From CBDHDJ01 sp965261645 (lineage in GTDB: Bacteria; Pseudomonadota; Alphaproteobacteria; SHVV01): a stretch of DNA of 64,000 nt. The notes below the pieces were generated by a model, which had not been told where the DNA came from, made no database searches, and saw only the letters and a list, made by a program, of their open reading frames with translations. A program made the translations under genes and the position numbers. The stretch lies in assembly GCA_965261645.1 (NCBI GenBank), contig CBDHDJ010000004.1:620001-684000 (forward strand). The letters run 5' to 3'. Below are positions 45,619-54,809 of the stretch, piece by piece (positions within the stretch are counted from its first letter, which is position 1; each line of letters opens with the position of its first letter).

Positions 45619-46022
45619 CGTCCATCTCCCCGCTGTTTCCAGAATCCGCGATCACGCCCGGATTCTGCCATTGGCCCGACAGCCGGTCAATTCCGCCATT
45701 CGAACGGCCATTTCAAGTGTGCCGCCACGTACCAAGGCAGGGCCAAATTCCCCTTGATTTCCAGTTTTGCAGTCTATATCCTCTCGCGAAACGTAACGAG
45801 TAGCAATAACCTTCTCATACCTCTGCACCATTGGTGCTTTGATCTCGATAAATGTAGTTAACTTTCCCCTGATTTGTAAAGACCGCACGGCCCTTTCGTT
45901 AAGCCTCTGTAAAATACAGGAATTCCCAAGGCTGGAATCATGAGAGTTACGACACTCATATTCCGGCTGTACTCCGGCCAGGTTGTATCCCTATCCGGCA
46001 ACGTCGTTACCGAGCTGGCGTC
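45619..46022. other. Candidate oriT / divergent promoter region
   Basis: About 400 bp, AT-richer than the flanks, between the divergent accessory and relaxase genes. It holds a 13-bp perfect palindrome GCACCA-T-TGGTGC at 45825-45837. A 29-codon frame at 45940-46029 (start MRVTTLIFRLYSG) ends four bases into the relaxase gene and could couple its translation. MobF nic sites vary, and I cannot point to one. Confidence 0.45.
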
Positions 46023-49000
46023 ATGGTAGCCACTCTGGCCCAGGCCGCATCGCCCGCGTATTACCTGGAGAGTCAGCGCTCCTTTCGTCATCCCAATGAG
46101 TACTACACAGCGGGAGAGGAACCGGATGGCGTCTGGTTCAATCCGAAGGGCCTTTTCGGTCTCGCTGACAGCGGCAAGGTCGACAGCAGCGACTTCCACC
46201 GGCTGTATAACGGCTTCGCACCGAACACCGGAGGCAAGCTCACACAAAACGCGGGCAGCGAGCGGCGCTCCGCGGGTCTCGACATGACCTTCAGCGCCGA
46301 CAAGAGCGTCTCGGCTTTATGGGGCGTCGCCGATCCGGAACTGCGTTCGGAGATCGAGCGGGCGCATAACGATGCGGCTCGGGTAGCGCTGGAAAAAACC
46401 GTGGTGCGCCATTGCGCCTATACCCGTATCCGTAACCGGGACGGCGAGATCGAAGTGCTGCCGGCCGATATCGCGGCAGCGATGTTTCAGCATGGAACCA
46501 GCCGGGACAACGACCCGCAGCTTCATACCCATTGTGTGATCTTCAATGCTGCCCGGACACACCGGGACGGCAAGTACCGGGCGCTGCATCAACACCCGGT
46601 CTACGCCTGGATGAAGGCGGCGGGAGCGGTCTACCGCAATACGCTCGCTTGGAGCCTGCAAGAACGCCTCGGTATCCGCATGGAACAGTATGGCAAGGAT
46701 GGAGAGTTCACGCGGGTCGCAGGCATGCCAGAGGACCTGATCGGACACTGGTCCAAGCGCCGGGCGGCGATTATCGAAGCGGCCCGGGAGATGGGCTTTA
46801 CGGTCGAGGGCAACGCGCCACGGGCAGCAGCAGCGAACAAGATCACGCGGGCCGGAAAGTCTCCCGACAATGATCCGGAGATTCGCCACCGGCGCTGGCG
46901 CGGCGAAGCGGAGGGGTATGTCGAGCGCGAAGTGCTGATTGCCTCGATATTGGGCAAGTCGGAAGAGATTACCCAAGAGCAGATTCGGGCGCTGACAGAA
47001 GTCCTGAAAGACCTGCCGTACCGCCTTACGCGCGAGGAAGCAGTTTTCCGCCTGCCCGACATCGTCGAGCGGGTGGGCAATGCTACCGCAGGGTTGTTGA
47101 ACCATGAGGCGGTAGCAACAAGCATCGAGCGTGTGCTTCTAAGCCCGGAGGTCGTGCGCCTGACCCGCCCGCCGCGGTCGGCCGAAGGCCGGGCCGACAT
47201 GGCGCATACCAGGCTCTATTCAACTCGTCACAACCTCCAAATGGAGCTTGCAGTCCGTAACATGGCGGCAGGAATGGCCGCCGATACGGGACATTTCTTG
47301 TCTGCCCGGGCAATCGAGGCAAAAGTGGCGGGGCTTCTGGCGGCCGGTTATCCGTTGAGCGAAGAACAGATCGAGGCCATTCGGGCCGTCACGTCTTCGA
47401 GCGGACGTGTGGCCATCATCGAAGGAGCGGCGGGCTCGGGCAAGACCACGACGCTGCGGCCCATTGCCGATCTCTACCGTGAACACGGGCAGAGCATCAT
47501 CGCCACGGCTGTGGCCTGGCGGACAGCAGTGGCGCTGGGCAACGATGTCGATGCGCGCCCGTTCTGCGTCGACAAGCTGCTGCGCCTCGCCGCGCGCGGC
47601 GCTATCGAGATCGATGGAGACACCACCATCATCGTCGACGAGGCGGGGATGCTGTCGACCCGCCAGGCGCATCATATTCTCAGGCTCTCCGAGCGCCATG
47701 GGGCGAAGATCGTCTTCGCAGGCGACACACAGCAGCAGCAGCCGGTGGAAGCGGGACCGGGGTTGAGATTGGTGCGCGACGCCGTTGGCAGCGTGAGGGT
47801 TGACCGAATCCGCCGCCAGAAGACCGACCTGGAAGATATTCTGGTCCATGTCCACGGGGAGAATTCGGAGGCTGCGCGGCTCCGTACGGGGATGATGGAG
47901 GAGCAGGAACGCACCCGCATTGTTGCTGAATACGAGGCGATGGAGGATAAGCCTGCATTCACACCGTGGCAGGTGGCGGCATCGGAAGCGCTGCGCGATG
48001 GCGACGCGGCATCGGCCATAGCGGCTCACCACGCAAGGGGCCGGTTTCATATCGGGTACGACGAAGAAAAGACGTTGACCGGTCTGGTCGATGACTGGGA
48101 CCGCTACCAGCGGGAACATCCCGACAAATCCAGCGTGGTGTTGGCGCGCACACGAGCCGAAGTGCGGGCGCTGTCGTACCTGATGCGGGAGCGTCGTTTC
48201 GCCGCCCTGCCGGATGGGGAACGGCCCGATACGGACCGGGTGACGGTGATCGTAAGCCGGGGGACGGAAGACGAGCGAACAACCTCTCCACTGGAGATCG
48301 TGCGCGGCGACCGGCTGCGCATTGGCGCCACCCACTGGGAGAAGCAGCTGTTCAACGGCACCGTGGTCACGGTCGACGACTTCAAGGTTCAAAGAGGCGA
48401 GGCCGGTACGGAGCCGGGTGTTCTGATATCGGCGCGCACCGAGGACGGACGAAAGGTCATTTTCCGTCACGATGAGATCCGCGACTGGTACGGCAATATC
48501 CGCCTCGATCACGGCTATGCGCTCACCATCACATCAGCCCAGGGGTTGACCGTGGACCGGACGTTCCTGCTGGCCGATGCACGGCCGGCACGTGAGACGA
48601 TCTATCCCGCCGCGACACGCCATCGCGAGGGGCTCGACATCTACGTCAACCGGGCGCCGCTCGTTCTCGATATCGCCGACAGGCGAGCGGACAACGACCG
48701 GGAAACTGCGGTGACGGACACCGAGATCCGGGCGTATCTGGCCGAACGCTGGTCGCGCTCGCAGCCGAAGGAGGCGGCGCTCGACTACATGGCCAATGGT
48801 ATATGGGAGGACCGCCGTGAGAATGTCCGGGAGGGCAGAAGCCGATCCTCCGGCGAAACCCAGGGCGGGGCCGGTGATATCCGTGCCGCAGCCAACGACA
48901 ACGCGCTGGCCCGCATTGCGCGGGATATCCGGCGTACCGCCTTCGGCTGGCGCCACTCCCAGGCGGTGGCTTCGTTCGTAGACGGCCGCAAGCAAGTTCT

Positions 49001-50291
49001 GGCGGCGTACGACGATCTCCGCGAACGGACCCGCACGCAAGGCGATGACGTGGCGCTTGGCCCGGCTTTCCTGGAAACCCTCACCCACCATGCCGTGTTA
49101 CTGAAACAGGCTGCGGCCTTCCGTACCCGGCCGGACGACTTTGCCTCACTGCTCGCCCAGAGCGGCGGCATCGGGCGCAAGGATCTTAATACCTTCGAGG
49201 AACTCCATGCCCGCGCGCGCCGCCACCGGCGTGCGGCCACGATGCGCCATGTGCACCAAATCAAGCGGGAGGTGGAACAACAGGGGATCGAGCCGGAGAT
49301 GCGCCAGGGAGTATCGCCCCTCGGAGGCAGAGCCGCCGATACAGCGGGCAGCGTGTCGGGAGGGTATATTCAACCGGCCGGGCCGGGCGATGGCAGGCCT
49401 CATACCCCGGCGCAGGCCACACCCCCGATTAGAACGGCTGCCATGCCTACCGAACGGGACTCTGCCGGAGATGCTCCGGCAGTGGCGCCGGCGTTGCCAG
49501 TGGACAAACCGTCCGTACCCACGCAAGAACAGGTCGCCTGGGACATCTATTCGGCATTACGGCAGGACTGGAGCCATCATCTCGCGGAGGCAGAACGGGT
49601 CGGTGTCCATGCCATATATTTGAACGGCTACAAACAACTCCGCGCCCGCATGGAAGCGTTGGTCGGAACCCTGGCCCTTGAAGACCGTCCGCGCCGGTCG
49701 CTCGGGAACGTGCTCGCCCAACTCGACGAAGGGACCAAAACCCGCCGTGAAATCGAGGATTATCTCGCTACGGTTAAAGACCGGCTGGAATATCGCAACG
49801 AGGTGCTGGAAACTGTCGCGATCGATTTAAACAAACTGGTGACCGGTCTCACCGGCTATGACAGGTGGCGGGCCGACATCGACAGGCTGGCCGAGACCGG
49901 TCGGCGTATCATGGACGGCCATGATATCTACGCCTCCCATCTCAACGGCATCCCGCTTGGTGTCGAGCACATGCGCTGGGCGCTCACCGATATGGGTAGG
50001 CTGATCGCCTGGGACGACAGGCGGATGTCGGAGGCCACAGAAGGGGAGCGCCAAAGCGAACAATCTGCACCGCCGGAGACGCACGAGGAACGCCAGCGGC
50101 GGGCGCAATGGGAAGCTCAAGAGTTCAGCCGGCTTCAGTCAGCCGCGTATAACGCAACGGGGGAAGAACGCAAGGCGGCGCAAAAGGAATTCGACGACTA
50201 TGTTGAGCGCCACTCCAAGAAACGCGAAACGGCCGAGGAAGAAGAGCGCCAGACCCACAAAAGATCCCGGGGACGCAGCATGGGCATGTAG
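46023..50291 (+). CDS. mobF: MobF-family conjugative relaxase-helicase (TrwC/TraI-like)
   Basis: 1422 residues. The N-terminal relaxase domain has tyrosine pairs at 13-14 and 27-28, and the three-His metal site QHGTSRDNDPQLHTH (His157, His168, His170). The RecD-like helicase follows, with Walker A EGAAGSGKTTTLRPI near residue 468, Walker B TTIIVDEAGMLST near residue 540, and motif VI YALTITSAQGLTVDRTF near residue 835. A long helical C-terminus ends SRGRSMGM. It nicks oriT and unwinds the transferred strand. The ribosome-binding site is weak, and the start overlaps a 29-codon frame. No coupling protein follows; a second copy of its 3' end is at 61569-61780. Confidence 0.95.
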   Translation: MVATLAQAASPAYYLESQRSFRHPNEYYTAGEEPDGVWFNPKGLFGLADSGKVDSSDFHRLYNGFAPNTGGKLTQNAGSERRSAGLDMTFSADKSVSALWGVADPELRSEIERAHNDAARVALEKTVVRHCAYTRIRNRDGEIEVLPADIAAAMFQHGTSRDNDPQLHTHCVIFNAARTHRDGKYRALHQHPVYAWMKAAGAVYRNTLAWSLQERLGIRMEQYGKDGEFTRVAGMPEDLIGHWSKRRAAIIEAAREMGFTVEGNAPRAAAANKITRAGKSPDNDPEIRHRRWRGEAEGYVEREVLIASILGKSEEITQEQIRALTEVLKDLPYRLTREEAVFRLPDIVERVGNATAGLLNHEAVATSIERVLLSPEVVRLTRPPRSAEGRADMAHTRLYSTRHNLQMELAVRNMAAGMAADTGHFLSARAIEAKVAGLLAAGYPLSEEQIEAIRAVTSSSGRVAIIEGAAGSGKTTTLRPIADLYREHGQSIIATAVAWRTAVALGNDVDARPFCVDKLLRLAARGAIEIDGDTTIIVDEAGMLSTRQAHHILRLSERHGAKIVFAGDTQQQQPVEAGPGLRLVRDAVGSVRVDRIRRQKTDLEDILVHVHGENSEAARLRTGMMEEQERTRIVAEYEAMEDKPAFTPWQVAASEALRDGDAASAIAAHHARGRFHIGYDEEKTLTGLVDDWDRYQREHPDKSSVVLARTRAEVRALSYLMRERRFAALPDGERPDTDRVTVIVSRGTEDERTTSPLEIVRGDRLRIGATHWEKQLFNGTVVTVDDFKVQRGEAGTEPGVLISARTEDGRKVIFRHDEIRDWYGNIRLDHGYALTITSAQGLTVDRTFLLADARPARETIYPAATRHREGLDIYVNRAPLVLDIADRRADNDRETAVTDTEIRAYLAERWSRSQPKEAALDYMANGIWEDRRENVREGRSRSSGETQGGAGDIRAAANDNALARIARDIRRTAFGWRHSQAVASFVDGRKQVLAAYDDLRERTRTQGDDVALGPAFLETLTHHAVLLKQAAAFRTRPDDFASLLAQSGGIGRKDLNTFEELHARARRHRRAATMRHVHQIKREVEQQGIEPEMRQGVSPLGGRAADTAGSVSGGYIQPAGPGDGRPHTPAQATPPIRTAAMPTERDSAGDAPAVAPALPVDKPSVPTQEQVAWDIYSALRQDWSHHLAEAERVGVHAIYLNGYKQLRARMEALVGTLALEDRPRRSLGNVLAQLDEGTKTRREIEDYLATVKDRLEYRNEVLETVAIDLNKLVTGLTGYDRWRADIDRLAETGRRIMDGHDIYASHLNGIPLGVEHMRWALTDMGRLIAWDDRRMSEATEGERQSEQSAPPETHEERQRRAQWEAQEFSRLQSAAYNATGEERKAAQKEFDDYVERHSKKRETAEEEERQTHKRSRGRSMGM

Positions 50292-50333
50292 CATGCATCG
50301 CGCTCGTCACTACGTATCATTCAGCCTTGAAGT

Positions 50334-50416
50334 TTGACCCCCTATCGGCGTGCAATATTGATGAAGTGGACGCCGATTACCCCCGATAGGGGGTCAATAT
50401 TCCACGCCGATTAACA
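50334..50416. repeat. IS21-type end scar with 15-bp inverted repeat
   Basis: TTGACCCCCTATCGG (50334-50348) and CCGATAGGGGGTCAA (50383-50397) are perfectly inverted. Between and after them lie GGACGCCGATTA (50369-50380) and CACGCCGATTA (50404-50414). The look is of two IS21-family ends brought together or a tiny deletion derivative. It starts about 40 bp after the relaxase stop and cuts the DUF6499-like pseudogene. Confidence 0.55.
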
Positions 50417-50648
50417 AGCATCGGCGCCTCGGCCCAGAACGGCGAGACCGGGCCGTTGGCAGCGAGAGGACCTCCCAGGCGAGCACTCCCCACGCAGCGG
50501 CCTTGAGGTCGGCCGGCGTTTGTGATCGCAGCGGAAAGGGCGCCGCCTTGATGGCCGGCGCCACGTCCGCCGTGTTGCGCCACTTCGCAAGATAATCCGG
50601 ATTGCGTTTAAGAAACTGCCACGCCCTGGCCGCGCCCGTCTCCGACAT
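50412..50648 (-). pseudogene. DUF6499-like plasmid regulator fragment, frameshifted and truncated
   Basis: From ATG 50648: MSETGAARAWQFLKRNPDYL, then AAAWGVLAWE. The frame breaks near 50476, where one base seems missing. The continuation PLAANGPVSPFWAEAPMLV is in the neighbouring frame, up to the IS21-type scar. The order RNPxY, W(G)LLAFE, PFW is that of the DUF6499 domain usually found with DUF2285 regulators beside relaxase genes on alphaproteobacterial elements. The C-terminal remainder is lost. Confidence 0.6.
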
Positions 50649-50724
50649 CGTTAACTCTCCCGCTTTCCGTTAACCTTCCGTCAAACTCCGTTGGCCGATC
50701 CAGTTCAGGGAGCCAATCTAAATT

Positions 50725-53700
50725 TCACCAGCGCAGCATCAGGCGCACCGTGGCCCCGTGCTCGGGCGACCTGCCATTGCTCTCAAGGCGCGTTCCTTCC
50801 AGGCCAAGCGCAAGTTCGAGGCCTTCGCGGCGCACCGCGCCCAGCCGCCAGCCGAGACGGAGATCGCGTCCGCCCTCCCGCAGCCCGAGACCGAGATAGG
50901 GCGTTCCGGTGTAGCGCCCGGCGAGCGCCGGGAAGCCCCAGGCCGCCTCCACGCCGAGCCGCCCGCCCGGCGGCGGGGTATTGTCAAGCGCCAGGCCCGA
51001 CATCGTCTCGGGTCCCAGCAACGCCTCCGCGCCGCCCGTTGACGACGCGCCCCAGGACGGACCGACACTGAGCGACAGGCCACGGTCCGAGGATGGGTCC
51101 GGATCGAAGATCAACGCACCCGACACACCCCATTCGCGGAAGTTCTCATCCTCGTGGGCCAGCAACGCGCGCGCGTTCAATTCCAAACCGAGCCCGCTTT
51201 GCTCATCGGCGTAGGCGAGGCCGCCGCCGAGATCGATGCCGAAGCCGGTCTCCGCGTCGCCGCCGTCATGGCGCATGCCGATCCCGATGGACGGCGTGAG
51301 CGATGCGCCGCTGCCGAACTGGTTAAGCCACGAGCCGTCAAGCCCGAGCCGCAGACGGCTCACGTCCGCGACCGTGGCGGCCAGGCCGGCCGCCGCCGCC
51401 GAGGTGGTGCGCACCATCAGCGCATCCGTGGTCAGCGCGAGATCGAAGCCCGCCGCCTCCGTCCGGGGCATGAGGTCGCCCCGCGCCCCCACCGCCACCA
51501 TCGCCAGATCGATGCCGGTGCGGATGGTCTCGGTGGTGTCCGGCTGGGTCAGCTTGATGTTGCCCTCCCCGTAACCGGCCACGCCCCAGGCCGACAGCCG
51601 TTCGTTAATATCGTAGCCGACATAGGGGTAGACGCCGGTCAGCGAGGAATCGAGTTCGCCTTCCTTGCCGTCCAGCCCGTAGGTCCCTTCGCCTTCACTG
51701 ACGCTCAGCGAAACCCCCGCGATCCAGCGCCCGGAGGCGTAGTCGGCCCCGAGCATCGCCGTGGTCAACTCGCCGTCGAGGGTGACGCCACTGTCCTGCC
51801 CCGAGAAGCTCGAATACGCGCCCCGGCCCCACACGGCTGCGAACCCGCCGCCGCCGGTCTCGCCGGTGACCGCGAACGCGCTCCCGGTGATCAAATCGCG
51901 CGCGGTCAGGCTGAGCGCCGCCGACGTGCCGGGATCCGTCCCGGCCAAACCGCCCGCTATCCAGTCCGAGTGTGCCCGCAGGCCGTCCTGCGGCGCCGTC
52001 TCACCGGACCCGGCCAGGGCCGTATCCGCCGGTGTATCCGCCAGTGTATCCGACCTCGTATCCGCCGCCGTGCCGAGGTTCCACAACCCCGCGACGTTGG
52101 CTTGCATCCCGGGGTTGCGCGGCGCGGCCAGCCGCGCTTGCACGCCGTCTAACACATGCTCGGCCGCGGTGCGGCCAAAGCGCGCCATCAAAGCCCGCGG
52201 CAGCGGGTCGCTGTTCCTGATTGTTCCGGTCGCCTCGGCTCTCGTGATCGAGACCGTCTGCGATGGGTCACCGCACACGTGTGCATTGCTGATCTTGACC
52301 TTCACGGTCTCGCCGTTGTCGTTTATCGAGTCGTCGATGATGCGGACGAAGGGCTTGTCCACCCGTTTTCCGATCTGCATCCAGTACGTGGCTTTCGGGA
52401 ACTTGAGGTAGTCCGTTCCTTCCTCGGCGGTGCCGCCCGAGATGGTCTCGAAGTCGTAACACACTAAGTCGTCATGCTTCCGTGAGAGCCTGACTCTGAA
52501 ATCGAGCCACCCGTCGTCCTCGTCCCCGGTCGCGTCTCGGATCTGAATGGTCAGACCCGGCACGTTGGTCGTGGAGGTCAGCGGCGCGGTGATCGTTCCC
52601 GTCGCCTCGTCGGTCGTGATGTTGAGCACACTAATTACGTTGCCGTAGGCATCGACCACGCGCGCGTTGCTGAGCCTTACATTCACCGTCTCCCCGGCGG
52701 CGGCGACTGTGTCCTCAATGAGCGCGAAGCCCATCTGCGCGGTCCTGTCTCCCGCCAGAATGACGTGGGTGTACTTGCGACGAGCATAGTAGTCGACGCC
52801 TTTGGTGGCGGTGCCTCCCGAAATAGTCTCGAAGTCGACCTTCACCGTGTTCTGCAAGGCTCGCGAGAGCGTGACCTCGAACAGGAGGTGGCCGGCGTTC
52901 TCGGCAGCGCTTGCGTCCGCGATCGAGAGGGCGGGTCCGGTGTCGTTGTCGTTGCCGGTCACCGCCACCGTCGCGTCGCTGGTTACGGTCTCGACGTGGC
53001 CTCTGTCGTCGGTGAAACTCACCTCCACCTTGATCTGCTTGCCCACATCCGCCGCCACCGGCGTGTAGGTCGCGGCGTTGGCGCCGATGTTCGTCTCGTT
53101 CGACACGCCGTCCTCGTCCACCCGCAGCCATTGGTAGGTGTAGGTGGCCGTGGTCAGGCCGTCCGCGTCGGTGATGCCCGACGGGTCCGCCGTCAGCACC
53201 TCGCCCACCTGCGCCGTGCCGGAAATCGTGACCGTGCCCTCGGGGGGGGTGTTGGGGTCGTTGTCGTCCACCGTCACCCTCACGCTGGCGATCGTGATCC
53301 CGCTGTAGTCGGTGTCCGTGCTCGTCGCGCTGTGGGTCAGCGAGACCGTTTCGTCCACCGTGTTCGTATCGCCCTCGGCCGTCACCGTCACAATCAGCGG
53401 AATACCCCAGGCAAACGGCTCCCACGTCAGGCTGGCCGGGTTCGGCGTCACGTCGGAGCCCGTGTACCCGCCGACCGTCACCGTGACACTCGCCGTCGGC
53501 TGGCTGATGAGGGACACCGTGTAGGTGTCGCCGGTCGCGTCCTCCTCCGTCACCGTCAGCATCGACTTCGACACCGTGACGCCCGCCGTCTGTGCCTGTG
53601 CGGGCGTGGCGAACAGGGCCAGGTCGACCGCAAACACCACGAGGAACGCGGCCGCAAGGCTGCATGCCGCGACGAACCCAAGGCGCGGGCGCCCCGGCGG

Positions 53701-53916
53701 ACATGACGGAGCCCTACGCTTTCGGTTCGATGTGGCGACCACACTCGCCTCGACCGGCGCCGCCGCCGGACCACGAACCGGCACTTCCATGGCGAGGTCA
53801 TCACAGCACACGGCCGAACCACACGCCGAGATCACTTGTCGCTCCAGCCCCATTACCGCTATCCCCACAGTTGTCGTTGCCAATGTCTTGTTTGGTGCGG
53901 AACAGACGCCGGCCAT
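50725..53916 (-). CDS. Calx-beta autotransporter, copy 1
   Basis: 1063 residues from ATG 53916. That start is followed by an unusually long N-terminal region before the signal core, so ATGs near residues 23 or 43 are alternatives. A basic stretch (SNRKRRAPS) and hydrophobic core (81-103) end in TPAQAQ, with cleavage likely after residue 108. The passenger has a Calx-beta-like repeat, a SGTAQVGEVLTADPS Ig-like domain near 245, and two further Calx-beta repeats (DFETISGGTA near 360 and 490). The WGRGAYSSFSG segment near 695 opens a C-terminal beta-barrel of about 370 residues ending RLMLRW. It is an outer-membrane, surface-exposed protein. Upstream lie a palindrome and a broken luxR gene. Confidence 0.85.
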   Translation of the reverse strand: MAGVCSAPNKTLATTTVGIAVMGLERQVISACGSAVCCDDLAMEVPVRGPAAAPVEASVVATSNRKRRAPSCPPGRPRLGFVAACSLAAAFLVVFAVDLALFATPAQAQTAGVTVSKSMLTVTEEDATGDTYTVSLISQPTASVTVTVGGYTGSDVTPNPASLTWEPFAWGIPLIVTVTAEGDTNTVDETVSLTHSATSTDTDYSGITIASVRVTVDDNDPNTPPEGTVTISGTAQVGEVLTADPSGITDADGLTTATYTYQWLRVDEDGVSNETNIGANAATYTPVAADVGKQIKVEVSFTDDRGHVETVTSDATVAVTGNDNDTGPALSIADASAAENAGHLLFEVTLSRALQNTVKVDFETISGGTATKGVDYYARRKYTHVILAGDRTAQMGFALIEDTVAAAGETVNVRLSNARVVDAYGNVISVLNITTDEATGTITAPLTSTTNVPGLTIQIRDATGDEDDGWLDFRVRLSRKHDDLVCYDFETISGGTAEEGTDYLKFPKATYWMQIGKRVDKPFVRIIDDSINDNGETVKVKISNAHVCGDPSQTVSITRAEATGTIRNSDPLPRALMARFGRTAAEHVLDGVQARLAAPRNPGMQANVAGLWNLGTAADTRSDTLADTPADTALAGSGETAPQDGLRAHSDWIAGGLAGTDPGTSAALSLTARDLITGSAFAVTGETGGGGFAAVWGRGAYSSFSGQDSGVTLDGELTTAMLGADYASGRWIAGVSLSVSEGEGTYGLDGKEGELDSSLTGVYPYVGYDINERLSAWGVAGYGEGNIKLTQPDTTETIRTGIDLAMVAVGARGDLMPRTEAAGFDLALTTDALMVRTTSAAAAGLAATVADVSRLRLGLDGSWLNQFGSGASLTPSIGIGMRHDGGDAETGFGIDLGGGLAYADEQSGLGLELNARALLAHEDENFREWGVSGALIFDPDPSSDRGLSLSVGPSWGASSTGGAEALLGPETMSGLALDNTPPPGGRLGVEAAWGFPALAGRYTGTPYLGLGLREGGRDLRLGWRLGAVRREGLELALGLEGTRLESNGRSPEHGATVRLMLRW

Positions 53917-54022
53917 CCTCGCGACCCCGTTCCTATGCGGCGCATCGCACGGAGCCGTTTCCCTGTCGCTTCCTCAGTCATGACCCAAGCGCATCGGTAG
54001 GCACCCTCCCTCGCAGTTCGCA

Positions 54023-54063
54023 CAACAGCGCCGCAGGAGGCTCTGCCCCCGGCGGCGCTGTTG
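54023..54063 (-). repeat. Leader hairpin of autotransporter copy 1
   Basis: CAACAGCGCCGC and GCGGCGCTGTTG form a 12-bp perfect stem with a 17-nt loop. It lies between the palindrome and the ATG. There is no T-run on the minus strand, so it is not a simple terminator. An identical stem precedes copy 2. Confidence 0.6.
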
Positions 54064-54106
54064 GTGCGATGGATGCAAAGAATAAGCGAGGTGAGCGCTG
54101 GCGCGC

Positions 54107-54124
54107 CTCCCCAATATTGGGGAG
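54107..54124. promoter_or_regulatory. Palindromic operator candidate 1
   Basis: CTCCCCAATATTGGGGAG is a perfect 18-bp palindrome centred about 200 bp upstream of the autotransporter ATG and 85 bp after the luxR pseudogene stop. The same core recurs at 59639-59654 and 63526-63541 with similar spacing. LuxR-type regulators bind dyad sites of about this size. Confidence 0.6.
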
Positions 54125-54205
54125 AATTGGTGGTTTTTTTATGGAATATCAGGAATTTAAGGTAACACAGACGCAGTCAGCGCCGACCCGCGGCTGCTTC
54201 CGCCT

Positions 54206-54809
54206 TCAGCGCCGGGGCTCCGGAGCGCCGGCCAGCGACAGCACAAGCCGCACCAGATCCGCCAGCCGCGACAGACCGTGTTTCGCAAACATGTGCTTCA
54301 CATGCGAGCGGATCGTGCTTTCGCCGCGGCGATCTCGCCGACGTTCATGCCTTCGGCCAACAGCACCGCCACCCGGCTCTCCATCCCCGTGAGGCCGAGA
54401 GTGGCCGCAGCCACGGCCGGATCGATGCGGGTTTGGCTTGCCGGGTCGGCGACCAGCACCAGCGCCGCGACCGGCCAGACCCGCAAACCCGTCTCCTTCC
54501 GGCCCACCGGGTTGACGTGCAGCACCAGCGGCGGCTGGGCAGAAGGGCGCCTCACCGTGGCCGAGCCGCCGGCGCCCTGAGCCCCGAACGCTGGTAGGGC
54601 GCGCGTCAACAGCCCTTGGAGTTCGCCATCGTCCTCCGGCGTGCGGGCGTACAGAAAACCGTCCTCGTCGTACAGACCGTCACCGGTCCGCAGCAAATCC
54701 CGGGCGCGGTCATTCGCCGCCACGATCCGCCCTCGCCCGTCGAGCTGAACGATGCCCAACCCGGTGGTGTCAAGCAGCTTCGCAAGGGACGCGCCGACAG
54801 CGCCGGCTC
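54206..54809 (-). pseudogene. LuxR-type regulator copy 1: 5' cut by IS6, HTH destroyed by 13-bp deletion
   Basis: The minus strand reads AGAVGASLAKLLDTTGLGIV, a PAS-like central part (QLDGRGRIVAANDRARDLL), then GLTGMESRVAVLLAEGMNVG, the start of a LuxR-type HTH. Compared with copy 2, thirteen bases are missing at about 54329, between 10-bp direct repeats (GCCGCGGCGA). This shifts the frame and stops it at 54298 before the recognition helix. Downstream the old frame resumes (TIRSHVKHMFAKHGLSR) to the old stop at 54206. The N-terminal domain is absent because the IS6-type element starts at 54810. Confidence 0.8.

Noticed and set aside
45652..45888. A 78-residue minus-strand frame in the oriT region
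   Set aside because: No motif and atypical composition. The region is better explained as non-coding.
54023..54063. Leader hairpin as a Rho-independent terminator of the luxR copy
   Set aside because: No T-run follows the stem on the minus strand in either copy.
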